Assembly: GCA_017546125.1 (NCBI GenBank)
Contig: JAFYXO010000001.1
Span: 1-64,000 of the forward strand
DNA from: Bacteroidales bacterium
Lineage (GTDB): Bacteria; Bacteroidota; Bacteroidia; Bacteroidales; UBA932
Length of the DNA stretch: 64,000 bases
Direction of reading: 5' to 3'
Below the pieces are notes generated by a model. That model saw only the letters and a program-made list of their open reading frames with translations. It had not been told where the DNA came from and did not search any database. Position numbers and translations under genes: made by a program. This document shows, piece after piece, positions 37,932 to 45,839 of the stretch; position 1 is the first letter of the stretch; each line of letters begins with the position of its first letter.

Positions 37932-38954
37932 TTATATCAGTGTTTTAATGTCTTTTATAAAATCATCAATATTCTCTTTCTTGGTATCAAATGAGCACAT
38001 CCATCTCACCTCCATGGTCTCCTCGTCCCAGATATAGAACATGTGCTTCTCAGAGAGCTTCTCATACAAATCCCTGCTTATATATGCGAAGACTGCATTT
38101 GTATCGACCGGTCTCGATATTTTTATCTGAGGGATCTCTTCCAGTCTCTTTTTTAGATATTGTGCCATCTCATTTGAGTGTGACGCAAGTTTGAGGTAAA
38201 GGTCATCCTGGAAATATCTCTCAAATTGGGCAGCCATAAATCTCGCTTTGGAGTATAGCTGTGTCATCTGTTTTCTGAGGAATAGGGCTCTGTGGTGTGG
38301 TATTCTGTCGAATAGGACTACTATTTCTCCCATCAAAAGTCCATTTTTGGTACCACCGAATGAGAGGGCGTCTGCACCTGCATCAGCGGTGAAAGCTTTT
38401 ACAGGGAGGTTCAGGGCTGCAGCGGCATTTGACACACGCGAACCATCTATATGGAGATAACCGCCTACGCTATGCATGAGGTCTGCAAGGGCTTTAATCT
38501 CCTCTACGGTGTAGAGTGTGCCCAACTCTGTCGGTTGGGAAATGGAGAGCACATTTGGCTGTGAGTGGTGTTGTTCACCAAAGCCGTGCAGATGTTTTTT
38601 TACTGTCTCAGGGTAGACTTTACCGTCTGTGTGCTCCAATGGGATGAGTTTGCACCCTATTACTTTTTCGGGCGCTCCACATTCGTCACAGTTTATATGT
38701 GCAGTAGCGGGGCACAATACAGCATCGGTGCTGTGTGCAAGATTTGCAAGAGAGAGGATGTTTGCGCCGGTCCCGTTTACCACAAACATAGCACGGCAAT
38801 TTCCACCAAGCATCTCCTCCACACCTTTCAATACTGATTGTGAAAACCGGTCATCACCGTAAGCTACGGCAAAATTTTGATTGGCTTTTACTATTGCCTC
38901 CAGAATCTCAGGGTGTACTCCCGAGTGATTGTCACTTCCAAAGCTGTGTTTCAT
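37932..38954 (-). CDS. ltaE: L-threonine aldolase (low-specificity type)
   Basis: 340 residues, fold type I PLP enzyme. It starts KHSFGSDNHSGVHPEIL; FVVNGTGANILSLA binds the cofactor phosphate; HIDGSRVSNAAAAL holds the Asp that touches the PLP ring; the Schiff-base lysine is in LSFGGTKNGLL. It splits threonine or allo-threonine to glycine and acetaldehyde. Glycine so formed could feed the glycine cleavage system, whose H protein is encoded at 39713 (inference). Confidence 0.9.
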   Translation of the reverse strand: MKHSFGSDNHSGVHPEILEAIVKANQNFAVAYGDDRFSQSVLKGVEEMLGGNCRAMFVVNGTGANILSLANLAHSTDAVLCPATAHINCDECGAPEKVIGCKLIPLEHTDGKVYPETVKKHLHGFGEQHHSQPNVLSISQPTELGTLYTVEEIKALADLMHSVGGYLHIDGSRVSNAAAALNLPVKAFTADAGADALSFGGTKNGLLMGEIVVLFDRIPHHRALFLRKQMTQLYSKARFMAAQFERYFQDDLYLKLASHSNEMAQYLKKRLEEIPQIKISRPVDTNAVFAYISRDLYEKLSEKHMFYIWDEETMEVRWMCSFDTKKENIDDFIKDIKTLI

Positions 38955-38970
38955 CGCACTTAGTTTTGTA

Positions 38971-38978
38971 CAAATTTA
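38971..38978 (-). promoter_or_regulatory. -7 promoter box for ltaE
   Basis: Minus-strand TAAATTTG fits TAnnTTTG 16 nt before the ltaE ATG. No -33 box found. Confidence 0.45.
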
Positions 38979-39063
38979 ATAAAAATTCATCTATTTAACC
39001 TTTTGGAATATGTTTTGTTATGATTAAGTTGGATAATGTCTTACGACAAAAATTATATATAAG

Positions 39064-39642
39064 ATGAAAAGAACAGTTATTTTGGTTACCGCAGTGGTGT
39101 TGATGTTGTCGTCGTGCGGAACCTATACACTTGAACAAAGTAGAGTGCTCAATAATGCCGATCTGGCATCATATAAAACATTTATGATAGAGCCTGCAGA
39201 TGGCTCTACTATACCTTCATACCTGAGTATGAATGATGTTAAGAATATTTACCGATCTATTTCAGAGCAGCTGTACAAGAGGGGATATACCTATGTTTCC
39301 ACCAATCCCGATATGGTAGTATATGTGGCAATGTCTGTCAAACAAGTTATTCAGACCAAGGATCTCATCCCTCCCGGCAGTGATTTCGGATATAGATATT
39401 TCAGTCCGAGGGCAGCATATCTGGACAGCTACTACTCCAATGCCCAGATTATCTCCGGTATCTCCAAAGAGGGAGTTTTGATGGTGGATATTGTGGATGC
39501 CAAAAAGAATATCCATGTTTTCTGTGCAGAGGTAAGCTCGTTGGCTGAGGATAGTGGTGTGAATGTAAAGGATCTTTCCAAACTTGATCAGGCAACAAGT
39601 GTCCTCTTCTCAAGATATCCTGTATTGCCTAAGGACAAGTAG
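39064..39642 (+). CDS. DUF4136 lipoprotein
   Basis: 192 residues. The lipobox LSSC puts the lipidated cysteine at residue 18. The following region (LASYKTFMIEPADG, IYRSISEQLYKRGYTYVSTNPDMVVYVAMSV) is the DUF4136 pattern, where a short beta-alpha domain precedes a poorly conserved end. The function is unknown; an envelope location is predicted. It is a lone plus-strand gene between ltaE and gcvH, ended by a strong shared terminator. Confidence 0.75.
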   Translation: MKRTVILVTAVVLMLSSCGTYTLEQSRVLNNADLASYKTFMIEPADGSTIPSYLSMNDVKNIYRSISEQLYKRGYTYVSTNPDMVVYVAMSVKQVIQTKDLIPPGSDFGYRYFSPRAAYLDSYYSNAQIISGISKEGVLMVDIVDAKKNIHVFCAEVSSLAEDSGVNVKDLSKLDQATSVLFSRYPVLPKDK

Positions 39643-39664
39643 AGATATAAGTGTCATGTAAAAA

Positions 39665-39692
39665 AAGAGGACGACCTGATGGCCGTCCTCTT
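39665..39692. terminator. Bidirectional terminator between the DUF4136 gene and gcvH
   Basis: AAGAGGACG (39665-39673) pairs with CGTCCTCTT (39684-39692); A-rich sequence lies on the left. The two convergent genes stop 23 nt and 21 nt away. Confidence 0.75.
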
Positions 39693-39712
39693 GTATTGAT
39701 AAGCTACTCAAA

Positions 39713-40087
39713 TTAGCAGATAGCTTGGTATTCTTCAGCTGATAGAAGTTCGTTAACCTCTTCAGGGTTAGACATTTTAACTTTGATCATCCAGCCTGCA
39801 CCGTATGGATCTTTGTTTACTGACTCAGGAGCGCCCTCTAGATCTGGGTTAACCTCTACTACTTCACCGCTAACTGGCATGAAGGCGTCAGCTACAGTTT
39901 TAACAGCTTCGATAGCACCGAAAATCTCGTCTTTTGCAAGAGTTTCACCTTCAGTTTGGATGTCTACAAAAACGATATCACCAAGTTGGTCTTGAGCGAA
40001 GTCAGTAATACCGATTACAGCTACATCACCTTCTACTCTTACCCATTCGTGTTCTTTAGAATACTTTAGATTTGCTGGAGTGTTCAT
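39713..40087 (-). CDS. gcvH: Glycine cleavage system H protein
   Basis: 124 residues. The lipoylated lysine is Lys63 in [34 protein letters not shown] and SGEVVEVN frame the lipoyl domain. It shuttles the aminomethyl group of glycine between the P, T and L proteins, none of which is in the window. It is monocistronic with a -7 box 41 nt upstream. Downstream is a terminator shared with DUF4136. Confidence 0.95.
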   Translation of the reverse strand: MNTPANLKYSKEHEWVRVEGDVAVIGITDFAQDQLGDIVFVDIQTEGETLAKDEIFGAIEAVKTVADAFMPVSGEVVEVNPDLEGAPESVNKDPYGAGWMIKVKMSNPEEVNELLSAEEYQAIC

Positions 40088-40128
40088 ATTGTTTCTTTTT
40101 TAGTTTGTTATTTGTTCATTTATTTTGA

Positions 40129-40136
40129 CAAATGTA
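40129..40136 (-). promoter_or_regulatory. -7 promoter box for gcvH
   Basis: Minus-strand TACATTTG, a full match to TAnnTTTG. Leader about 36 nt. No glycine-riboswitch-like structure fits in it. Confidence 0.5.
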
Positions 40137-40152
40137 ATAATATTTTTTTCAA

Positions 40153-40743
40153 TTATAGAAGTTTCAGCGCCTTCTTTATTATTTCTTCCGATGTGCAGAG
40201 CGGTTCTTTTTTGAGTATTGTGTTCAAAACCTTCTCAACAGCAGCTTTGGTGAAGCCAAGTGTGATAAGTGCGCCGTATGCCTCCTCTCTGTGACTGTTT
40301 GATTCGAAGCCTGTTCCCAGGTCGATGGTGGCACTGACCCCCTCTTTGCCCACTTTGTCCTTAAGCTCGATAATTGCCCTTTGGGCGGTTTTCAGGCCAA
40401 TACCTTTCACACTCTTGATCTTGTTTACATCGCCTGAGATAAGTGCCATTCTCACCTCATCTGTGGTGAGGGCAGAGAGCATCATCCTGGCAGTATTTGG
40501 ACCGATTCCCGAAACGGAGACAAGGAGAGTGAAGATTGCCCTCTCTTCTTTGTCAGCAAAGCCGTAGAAGAGCTCATCATCCTCATGTTTGTGGTGATAG
40601 ATGTATATTTTCCCCTCTGTAGCCCCCTGAAGAGCAGAATATGTCTGGAGGGAGATAAGGATTTTATAGCCGATTCCGTGATTGTCCACCACCATCTCTG
40701 CAGGGGTCAATTCGACGATATTTCCTGAAATGTAGTCGTACAT
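40153..40743 (-). CDS. ruvA: Holliday junction DNA helicase subunit RuvA
   Basis: Start set at the ATG at 40743 (MYDYISGNIVELTPAEMVVDNHGIGY, the usual RuvA beginning), giving 196 residues; an in-frame upstream extension has no family support. Domain I (OB-like) is followed by the two helix-hairpin-helix motifs LLVSVSGIGPNTARMML and IKSVKGIGLKTAQRAI and the C-terminal RuvB-contacting domain (EEAYGALITLGFTKAAVEKV). It binds the four-way junction and loads RuvB. It is unlinked to ruvB (13221), as in many Bacteroidota. Confidence 0.95.
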   Translation of the reverse strand: MYDYISGNIVELTPAEMVVDNHGIGYKILISLQTYSALQGATEGKIYIYHHKHEDDELFYGFADKEERAIFTLLVSVSGIGPNTARMMLSALTTDEVRMALISGDVNKIKSVKGIGLKTAQRAIIELKDKVGKEGVSATIDLGTGFESNSHREEAYGALITLGFTKAAVEKVLNTILKKEPLCTSEEIIKKALKLL

Positions 40744-40778
40744 ATTGTGTGTATGATTTTTGCTGTCAAGTATCAGAG

Positions 40779-40786
40779 CAAATTTA
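40779..40786 (-). promoter_or_regulatory. -7 promoter box for ruvA
   Basis: Minus-strand TAAATTTG, 35 nt before the ruvA ATG. It lies 13 nt from the oppositely directed sufS -7 box, so the two promoters interleave. Confidence 0.45.
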
Positions 40787-40799
40787 ATGATAAATTGCA

Positions 40800-40807
40800 T
40801 ATCTTTG
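40800..40807 (+). promoter_or_regulatory. -7 promoter box for the sufS operon
   Basis: TATCTTTG, full match to TAnnTTTG, 18 nt before the sufS ATG at 40826. It argues against longer in-frame starts upstream. Confidence 0.5.
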
Positions 40808-40825
40808 CCAACAGATTTGAAAACA

Positions 40826-42043
40826 ATGAGAGATTTATCCCAAATAAGGGGGGAGTTCCCCGCATTAGAGCAGAAAGTATATGGGAAGCAGCTTGTCTAT
40901 TTTGACAATGCCGCTACTGCCCAGAAGCCTCGCGCCGTCCTCGATCTTATCCAGAGGATGAACGGCGGGATCAATGCCAATATCCACCGCGCAGTGCACA
41001 AGTTGAGTGCTGAGGCGACAGACCTGTATGAAGGTGGCAGGGAGGCTGTAAGGCAATATATCAACGCTGCCAGGAGGGAAGAGGTGATTTTTACCTCAGG
41101 AACTACCGCTTCAATAAACCTTGTGGCCAATACTTACGGCGAGAGATTCCTCTCTGCAGGGGATGTGGTCCTTATCTCAGAGTGCGAGCACCACTCGAAC
41201 ATTGTCCCTTGGCAGCTGTTGTGCGAAAGGAAGGGGGCTGAGCTGAGAGTGCTCCCTGTGGATGAGTCCGGGGCATGGAGGATGGATCTGCTCGACAGTT
41301 TGCTCGATGAGAGGGTGAAAATCGTCTCAGCTACCCACATTTCAAATGTCTTGGGACTTGTGAATCCTGTGGAGGAGCTTATCCGTAGAGCTCACGCAAT
41401 AGGGGCAGTGGTCCTTATTGATGGGGCGCAGGGCATAGTCCATCAGCAGGTGGATGTCCAAAAGCTTGACTGCGACTTCTATGTCTTCTCGGGGCATAAG
41501 ATCTTTGCGGCGACAGGTATTGGTATCCTCTATGGCAAGGAGCACCTTCTCGAAAAGATGCCACCTTGGATGGGAGGAGGCGATATGGTGGACACTGTCA
41601 CCTTTGCCAAGACCACATACGCACCACTTCCACTAAAATTTGAAGCTGGAACACCTAACTTCATAGGTGGTGCCACTTTAGCTCCAGCACTTGAATTTGC
41701 CAAAGAGGTGATGGGTGCTAACTATATTGAAGAAGAGAAAGAAAAAATAGATTATTTATATCAGAACTTGAAGGCTATAGATGGATTGAGGCTATATGGA
41801 GAGGGTGAGGGAAAAATCCCAGTTTTCTCATTCTCGATAGAGGGGGCGCACCATGAGGATGTGGCACTGCTGCTGGATAAGATGGGTGTGGCTGTCCGTT
41901 CCGGTATGATGTGTGCTGAGCCATTGATGGCAAGATTTGGCCAGAGCGGTATGCTCAGAGCTTCACTTGCCCCATACAATACCCTTCAGGAGTGTGAAAT
42001 ATTCATCGCAGCCCTTCACAGAGCTGTGTCGATGTTAAGATAG
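40826..42043 (+). CDS. sufS: Cysteine desulfurase SufS
   Basis: 405 residues from the ATG at 40826. PLP fold with YFDNAATAQKP, VEHHSN-like ECEHHSNIVPWQ, HISNVLG and the Schiff-base Lys225 in FSGHKIFAATGIG. The catalytic persulfide cysteine is Cys363 in VRSGMMCAEP, on the short loop typical of the SufS group. It takes sulfur from cysteine and passes it to SufE (next gene, 10 nt downstream) for iron-sulfur cluster assembly. By eye, the middle of the gene is richer in G and C than its neighbours. Confidence 0.95.
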   Translation: MRDLSQIRGEFPALEQKVYGKQLVYFDNAATAQKPRAVLDLIQRMNGGINANIHRAVHKLSAEATDLYEGGREAVRQYINAARREEVIFTSGTTASINLVANTYGERFLSAGDVVLISECEHHSNIVPWQLLCERKGAELRVLPVDESGAWRMDLLDSLLDERVKIVSATHISNVLGLVNPVEELIRRAHAIGAVVLIDGAQGIVHQQVDVQKLDCDFYVFSGHKIFAATGIGILYGKEHLLEKMPPWMGGGDMVDTVTFAKTTYAPLPLKFEAGTPNFIGGATLAPALEFAKEVMGANYIEEEKEKIDYLYQNLKAIDGLRLYGEGEGKIPVFSFSIEGAHHEDVALLLDKMGVAVRSGMMCAEPLMARFGQSGMLRASLAPYNTLQECEIFIAALHRAVSMLR

Positions 42044-42053
42044 AGACAAGATT

Positions 42054-42479
42054 ATGGAAAACAGACCAATCGTAGAGGTAGAAAACGAGATTATCGAAGA
42101 GTTCTCAGTATTTGAGGACTGGATGGACAAGTACGAATACATTATCGAGCTTGGCAAGAGTGTCCCTATGATAGAGGAGACTCAGAAGACAGAGGCAAAT
42201 CTTATCAAAGGGTGCCAGTCAAGGGTATGGCTAAGTTCGGAGTACCGTGATGGGAAGATCTTTTTCGCTGCAGACAGCGATGCCATTATCACAAAAGGGA
42301 TCATCTCCCTTCTTGTAAGGGTATTCAACGGTAGGACTCCTCAGGAGATCCTCTCTTCAGACTTCAGTTTTGTAGAGAAAATCGGACTTAAAGATAACCT
42401 TTCACCAACACGAGCTAACGGTTTGGTTTCTATGATTAAACAGATTCAAAATTATGCTGTGGCATACAGCGCGAAATAG
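42054..42479 (+). CDS. sufE: Sulfur acceptor SufE
   Basis: 141 residues. The acceptor cysteine is Cys54 in LIKGCQSRVWL, the SufE signature; DWMDKYEYIIELGKSVP near the start and GLKDNLSPTRANGL near the end are also typical. It stimulates SufS by accepting the persulfide sulfur. It lies 10 nt after sufS and 3 nt before the next gene. The SufBCD scaffold is not in this cluster. Confidence 0.94.
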   Translation: MENRPIVEVENEIIEEFSVFEDWMDKYEYIIELGKSVPMIEETQKTEANLIKGCQSRVWLSSEYRDGKIFFAADSDAIITKGIISLLVRVFNGRTPQEILSSDFSFVEKIGLKDNLSPTRANGLVSMIKQIQNYAVAYSAK

Positions 42480-42482
42480 GTT

Positions 42483-42794
42483 ATGGAGAAGAGAAAATTA
42501 GAGAAGGATATCGTCAGGGCTCTCAAACAGGTGTACGACCCAGAGATCCCTGTAAACATATACGATTTGGGGCTGGTCTATGAACTCGATGTGAATGATG
42601 AGGGGGAGGTTAAGATCAAAATGACCCTTACAGCACCAAACTGCCCTATGGCAGACCAATTGGTGGAGGATGTACACGAAGCGGTCGCAGATACTCCGGG
42701 TGTGACCAATGTATCTATAGAGTTGGTTTTTGAGCCTGCCTGGGACAAGAGCAGAATGTCAGAGGAGGCCCTTTTAGAGTTAGGTTTTCTATAA
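42483..42794 (+). CDS. MIP18/DUF59 family iron-sulfur maturation factor (SufT-like)
   Basis: 103 residues with DPEIPVNIYDLGLVYEL and MTLTAPNCPMADQL, the two blocks that mark the MIP18/DUF59 family (SufT, PaaD). Members help mature iron-sulfur proteins; the invariant Cys in APNC is present. Its place directly after sufS-sufE supports the SufT role. The stop codon overlaps the folK start by 1 nt. Confidence 0.88.
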   Translation: MEKRKLEKDIVRALKQVYDPEIPVNIYDLGLVYELDVNDEGEVKIKMTLTAPNCPMADQLVEDVHEAVADTPGVTNVSIELVFEPAWDKSRMSEEALLELGFL

Positions 42795-43237
42795 TGGACA
42801 GGGTGTATCTTCTCCTTGGTACCAATATGGGCAATAAGGAGCGCAATCTTCAGACAGCCATAGCACTTCTGATCAATGAACTGGCCCCATTTCTGGGCTC
42901 AGATGTAAAGGAATCTTCGATTCACGAGTCGGAAGCGGTCGGTTTTGTGGCTGAGGAGACTTTCTTTAACCAGGCTATTTCATTCAAAACCTCTGTCTCT
43001 CCGACAGACCTTCTTAAAGTGTGCAAGCATGTGGAGGCCAAGATGGGGAGACCTATTGAGGATCCGCAGTATGATGAATCGGGGAACAGAATCTACAAAT
43101 CGAGAATCATCGATATAGACATCCTCCTATACGGAAATCAGACTGTCGACCTCCCAGAATTACAAATCCCTCACCCGAGGCTTCAGGAGAGGGAATTTGC
43201 ATTGATCCCACTAAGGGAGATATTTGTCGGTTACTGA
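42794..43237 (+). CDS. folK: Dihydropteridine pyrophosphokinase (HPPK)
   Basis: 147 residues. It begins VYLLLGTNMGNKERNL, has the catalytic SRIIDIDILLYG and ends with IPHPRLQEREFALIPL, the HPPK signature. It adds pyrophosphate to 6-hydroxymethyl-dihydropterin in folate synthesis. Start and preceding stop overlap by 1 nt (TAATG), so it is translated with the suf genes. Its last 7 nt overlap the convergent gene on the minus strand. Confidence 0.93.
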   Translation: MDRVYLLLGTNMGNKERNLQTAIALLINELAPFLGSDVKESSIHESEAVGFVAEETFFNQAISFKTSVSPTDLLKVCKHVEAKMGRPIEDPQYDESGNRIYKSRIIDIDILLYGNQTVDLPELQIPHPRLQEREFALIPLREIFVGY

Positions 43238-43899
43238 TTGCTGATACAATAGTCGTATAGAGTCTTCATACTCTCCAGACTGCTGAAATCAATATCATTT
43301 TCTTTGACAAACTCAGCTATCTGAGCTTTGAGTTTAGGGTATATTTTCTGGAAACCTATGGTGTTTGCAGGGTACATTTTATTCCCTTTGCAGATGTAGT
43401 AATCTACATGATAAGAGAGGTCATACAGCGCCTTGTTCTTTAATTTGTGGGTCTGGCCCATGTCGTTGAAGTGTGCTACATTTGAGATACTTGCTGTCTC
43501 TGAAGCCATACCGTATGCACCGACTTTCCCTTTCTGTATGACATTTATGTATCTGTGGATACCGATAGAGGTGTCATTGGTAGGGTTTACTAGTTCGATA
43601 TATCTCTTCTGCCACTTTGCGAAATACCTGTTTTTGATATACACGGCCTTGATTTCATCCTCATTCTTTACGATAAGGGTATCTTTTGTGGTGGGTTCGA
43701 TAAATCTGACGGCATTGTCAAAGGTGTTGATGTTCAGAAAAGCCTGAGATCTTTCTCCATTATAGAATACAACTGACCCTATGCTGAAGTTGGGGAGTAT
43801 GTATTCCAGAGAATCTACATCGAAATCATATCTGATCTGGGCAGAAGCGGATTGCCAGGCCAGAAGTGAAGAGAGTGCGATAAGGAGTAATTTTTTCAT
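43231..43899 (-). CDS. Secreted hypothetical protein
   Basis: 222 residues with a signal peptide (cleavage near ASAQ). The mature part starts IRYDFDVDSLEYILPNFSIGSVVFYNGERSQAFLN-type sequence and is mixed alpha/beta; a helical end (LKAQIAEFVKENDIDFSSLE) closes it. I do not recognise a domain. It begins 4 nt after dsbD stops, so it is co-transcribed with a periplasmic thiol-redox protein, yet it has only one cysteine in the mature part (YICKG), which argues against a CxxC partner. A periplasmic location is predicted. Confidence 0.6.
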   Translation of the reverse strand: MKKLLLIALSSLLAWQSASAQIRYDFDVDSLEYILPNFSIGSVVFYNGERSQAFLNINTFDNAVRFIEPTTKDTLIVKNEDEIKAVYIKNRYFAKWQKRYIELVNPTNDTSIGIHRYINVIQKGKVGAYGMASETASISNVAHFNDMGQTHKLKNKALYDLSYHVDYYICKGNKMYPANTIGFQKIYPKLKAQIAEFVKENDIDFSSLESMKTLYDYCISNQ

Positions 43900-43903
43900 A
43901 ATG

Positions 43904-45745
43904 CTAGTAGTTTATGAAATTTGAAAATTCCTCCAATGAGCTGTTACCTACAGGACCGGAAAGGGTTTTGCCTGAGTGGTCGATAACAGCGTATAGAGGC
44001 TGTGATGCAGAACCGAATTTCTCCATCTCATATTGTCTGAATTTCCTCCCAAGAGTCTTATACTCTGCATCGGGAGTCTTGTCATCCACATATAGGTTTG
44101 CGATGACGAAGTCTGACCCCAATTTTGAAAGGATAGAGGGGTCATTAAGGACTGTAGCCTCCATCACCTTACATACGCTGCAGGTGTGGGATTTGAATGA
44201 TAGGAAGATAGGTTTTCCTGTCTCTTCAGAGGCTTTGATTGCCTCGTCAAGTGTGTTGTATGATTTTAGTGATGAGTATCCTGAAGGTGCAGCTGCCTCT
44301 GAGTTTGCAGCAGGAGCTGTCATCACGGTAGTCGAACCATCCATAGGAGGGATCATACCTGAAATGCTCTTAAGAGGTGCGCCGAAGAGACCTGGGATAA
44401 GGTAGAAAGCGAATGAGAAGCATGCGATAGCCACAAGCATTCTGCCCCAGCCGATACCATCTACAGGTGAGTCGTGGTCAGTGCGGATAACACCCAAGAA
44501 GTATAAACCAAGCAGGATTACAAGTGTGATCCATACAGCAAGGAATCCAAGACGGGTGATAACGCCCCATCCGAAATATGCATCCACATTGTATAGGAAT
44601 TTGACAGCGAAAGCCATCAATACGAATGCGAATACCACTTTCACTACATTTAGCCAGCCACCTGATTTAGGAAGTTTCTTCATCATACCAGGGAAGAACG
44701 AGCAAACTACGAAAGGAAGTGAGAATGCCGCTCCGAACACTGCCATACCAAGGATAGGTTTAAGGGTTACACCACCCACAACAGCTGCAGCAAGGATAGA
44801 GCCCACGAATGGACCTGTACATGAGAAAGAGACGATAACCATTGCGACAGCTACAAAGAATGCTCCGATGTAGCCACCTTTATCTGCCTGACGGTCAGCT
44901 TTGTTTGCGAGGCCGCTTGGAAGTGTTATTTCAAATGCTCCAAGGAAAGAGATTGAAAATACAATAAATAGGACTGCGAAAAGCAAGTTTGGAATCCAGT
45001 GTGTTCCAAGTGCGTCGGTCGCAGCAGTGCTGCCGAACAGTGATACGATAAGACCAAGCAAAGTGTAGATAAGAACCACTGAAAGTCCGAATACCAAACC
45101 TTTCATTACGCCGGCTCTCTTAGTCGATGCGCCACCGATAAGGAAACCTACAGTCATAGGGATCATAGGGAATACGCAAGGGGTGATAACACCGCCAAGA
45201 CCCGCAGCGAAAGCGATCAGAAGGAACCAGAGGAGAGACTCATCTTTTGATTTTTTAGCCTTAGGTGCCTCTACTACCTCAGCGCCACCCATTTTTACAT
45301 TGATGGTCACATCATTTTCATTGATAAGGCACTCTTCGCCGTTGCAAGTCTGATATACCAAAGTTCCCTGCACTGTGAAATTGCCATTGGCAGAAGGGGT
45401 GATGGTCTGTTTGAATTGACCTTGTCCCTCAAAATAATAGACGTCAAGTCCGAAAGCTGAGTCGAACTTGGTATGAGGCTCGACGCCATCCACCATTGCC
45501 CCTTGGGCTTGGGCTGGGGTCTGTGCATCCATGTCAAAATTTGCGGTCATAGGACCACCTTTTACAGGTGTGGCGCTGTAAAGGTACCATCCTTCATTGA
45601 TCTGAATGTCAAATACAAGCTCCACATTGCCGTCTGAAAGTACATTGTAGGATGTTTTTACAAATGTGGCATCCTGTGCATTAGCGGTAGCGGAGGTCAG
45701 CATAAGGGCCAGACCGGCTACCAGAGATAGGAAAATAGTTCTCAT
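43904..45745 (-). CDS. dsbD: Thiol:disulfide interchange protein DsbD
   Basis: 613 residues from the ATG at 45745 (MRTIFLSLVAG; signal peptide ending ANAQ). The N-terminal immunoglobulin-like domain (about 25-150, CNGEECL near its end) is followed by a membrane domain of about eight helices with GGVITPCVFPMIPMT and FSCTGPFVG (the two membrane cysteines). A C-terminal thioredoxin domain carries Cys522-Ser-Val-Cys525. It carries reducing power from cytoplasmic thioredoxin to the periplasm. The N-terminal domain is of the shorter Bacteroidota type. The next gene starts 4 nt downstream. Confidence 0.93.
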   Translation of the reverse strand: MRTIFLSLVAGLALMLTSATANAQDATFVKTSYNVLSDGNVELVFDIQINEGWYLYSATPVKGGPMTANFDMDAQTPAQAQGAMVDGVEPHTKFDSAFGLDVYYFEGQGQFKQTITPSANGNFTVQGTLVYQTCNGEECLINENDVTINVKMGGAEVVEAPKAKKSKDESLLWFLLIAFAAGLGGVITPCVFPMIPMTVGFLIGGASTKRAGVMKGLVFGLSVVLIYTLLGLIVSLFGSTAATDALGTHWIPNLLFAVLFIVFSISFLGAFEITLPSGLANKADRQADKGGYIGAFFVAVAMVIVSFSCTGPFVGSILAAAVVGGVTLKPILGMAVFGAAFSLPFVVCSFFPGMMKKLPKSGGWLNVVKVVFAFVLMAFAVKFLYNVDAYFGWGVITRLGFLAVWITLVILLGLYFLGVIRTDHDSPVDGIGWGRMLVAIACFSFAFYLIPGLFGAPLKSISGMIPPMDGSTTVMTAPAANSEAAAPSGYSSLKSYNTLDEAIKASEETGKPIFLSFKSHTCSVCKVMEATVLNDPSILSKLGSDFVIANLYVDDKTPDAEYKTLGRKFRQYEMEKFGSASQPLYAVIDHSGKTLSGPVGNSSLEEFSNFINY

Positions 45746-45783
45746 TATCGATAAATAAATTAAATACTTACTCAATTAAAAGG

Positions 45784-45791
45784 CAAAAATA
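45784..45791 (-). promoter_or_regulatory. -7 promoter box for dsbD
   Basis: Minus-strand TATTTTTG, fits TAnnTTTG, 38 nt before the dsbD start. AT-rich surroundings lower confidence. Confidence 0.4.
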
Positions 45792-45803
45792 TTAAAATAT
45801 TAG

Positions 45804-45811
45804 TACTTTTG
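45804..45811 (+). promoter_or_regulatory. -7 promoter box for glyS
   Basis: TACTTTTG, full TAnnTTTG match, 28 nt before the ATG. It is separated by only 12 nt from the divergent dsbD box. Confidence 0.5.
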
Positions 45812-45839
45812 CACCCTTAATATAAAAACATCACAAAAG

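Noticed and set aside
40088..40152. Glycine riboswitch before gcvH
   Set aside because: The leader is only about 36 nt and AT-rich, too short for the aptamer.
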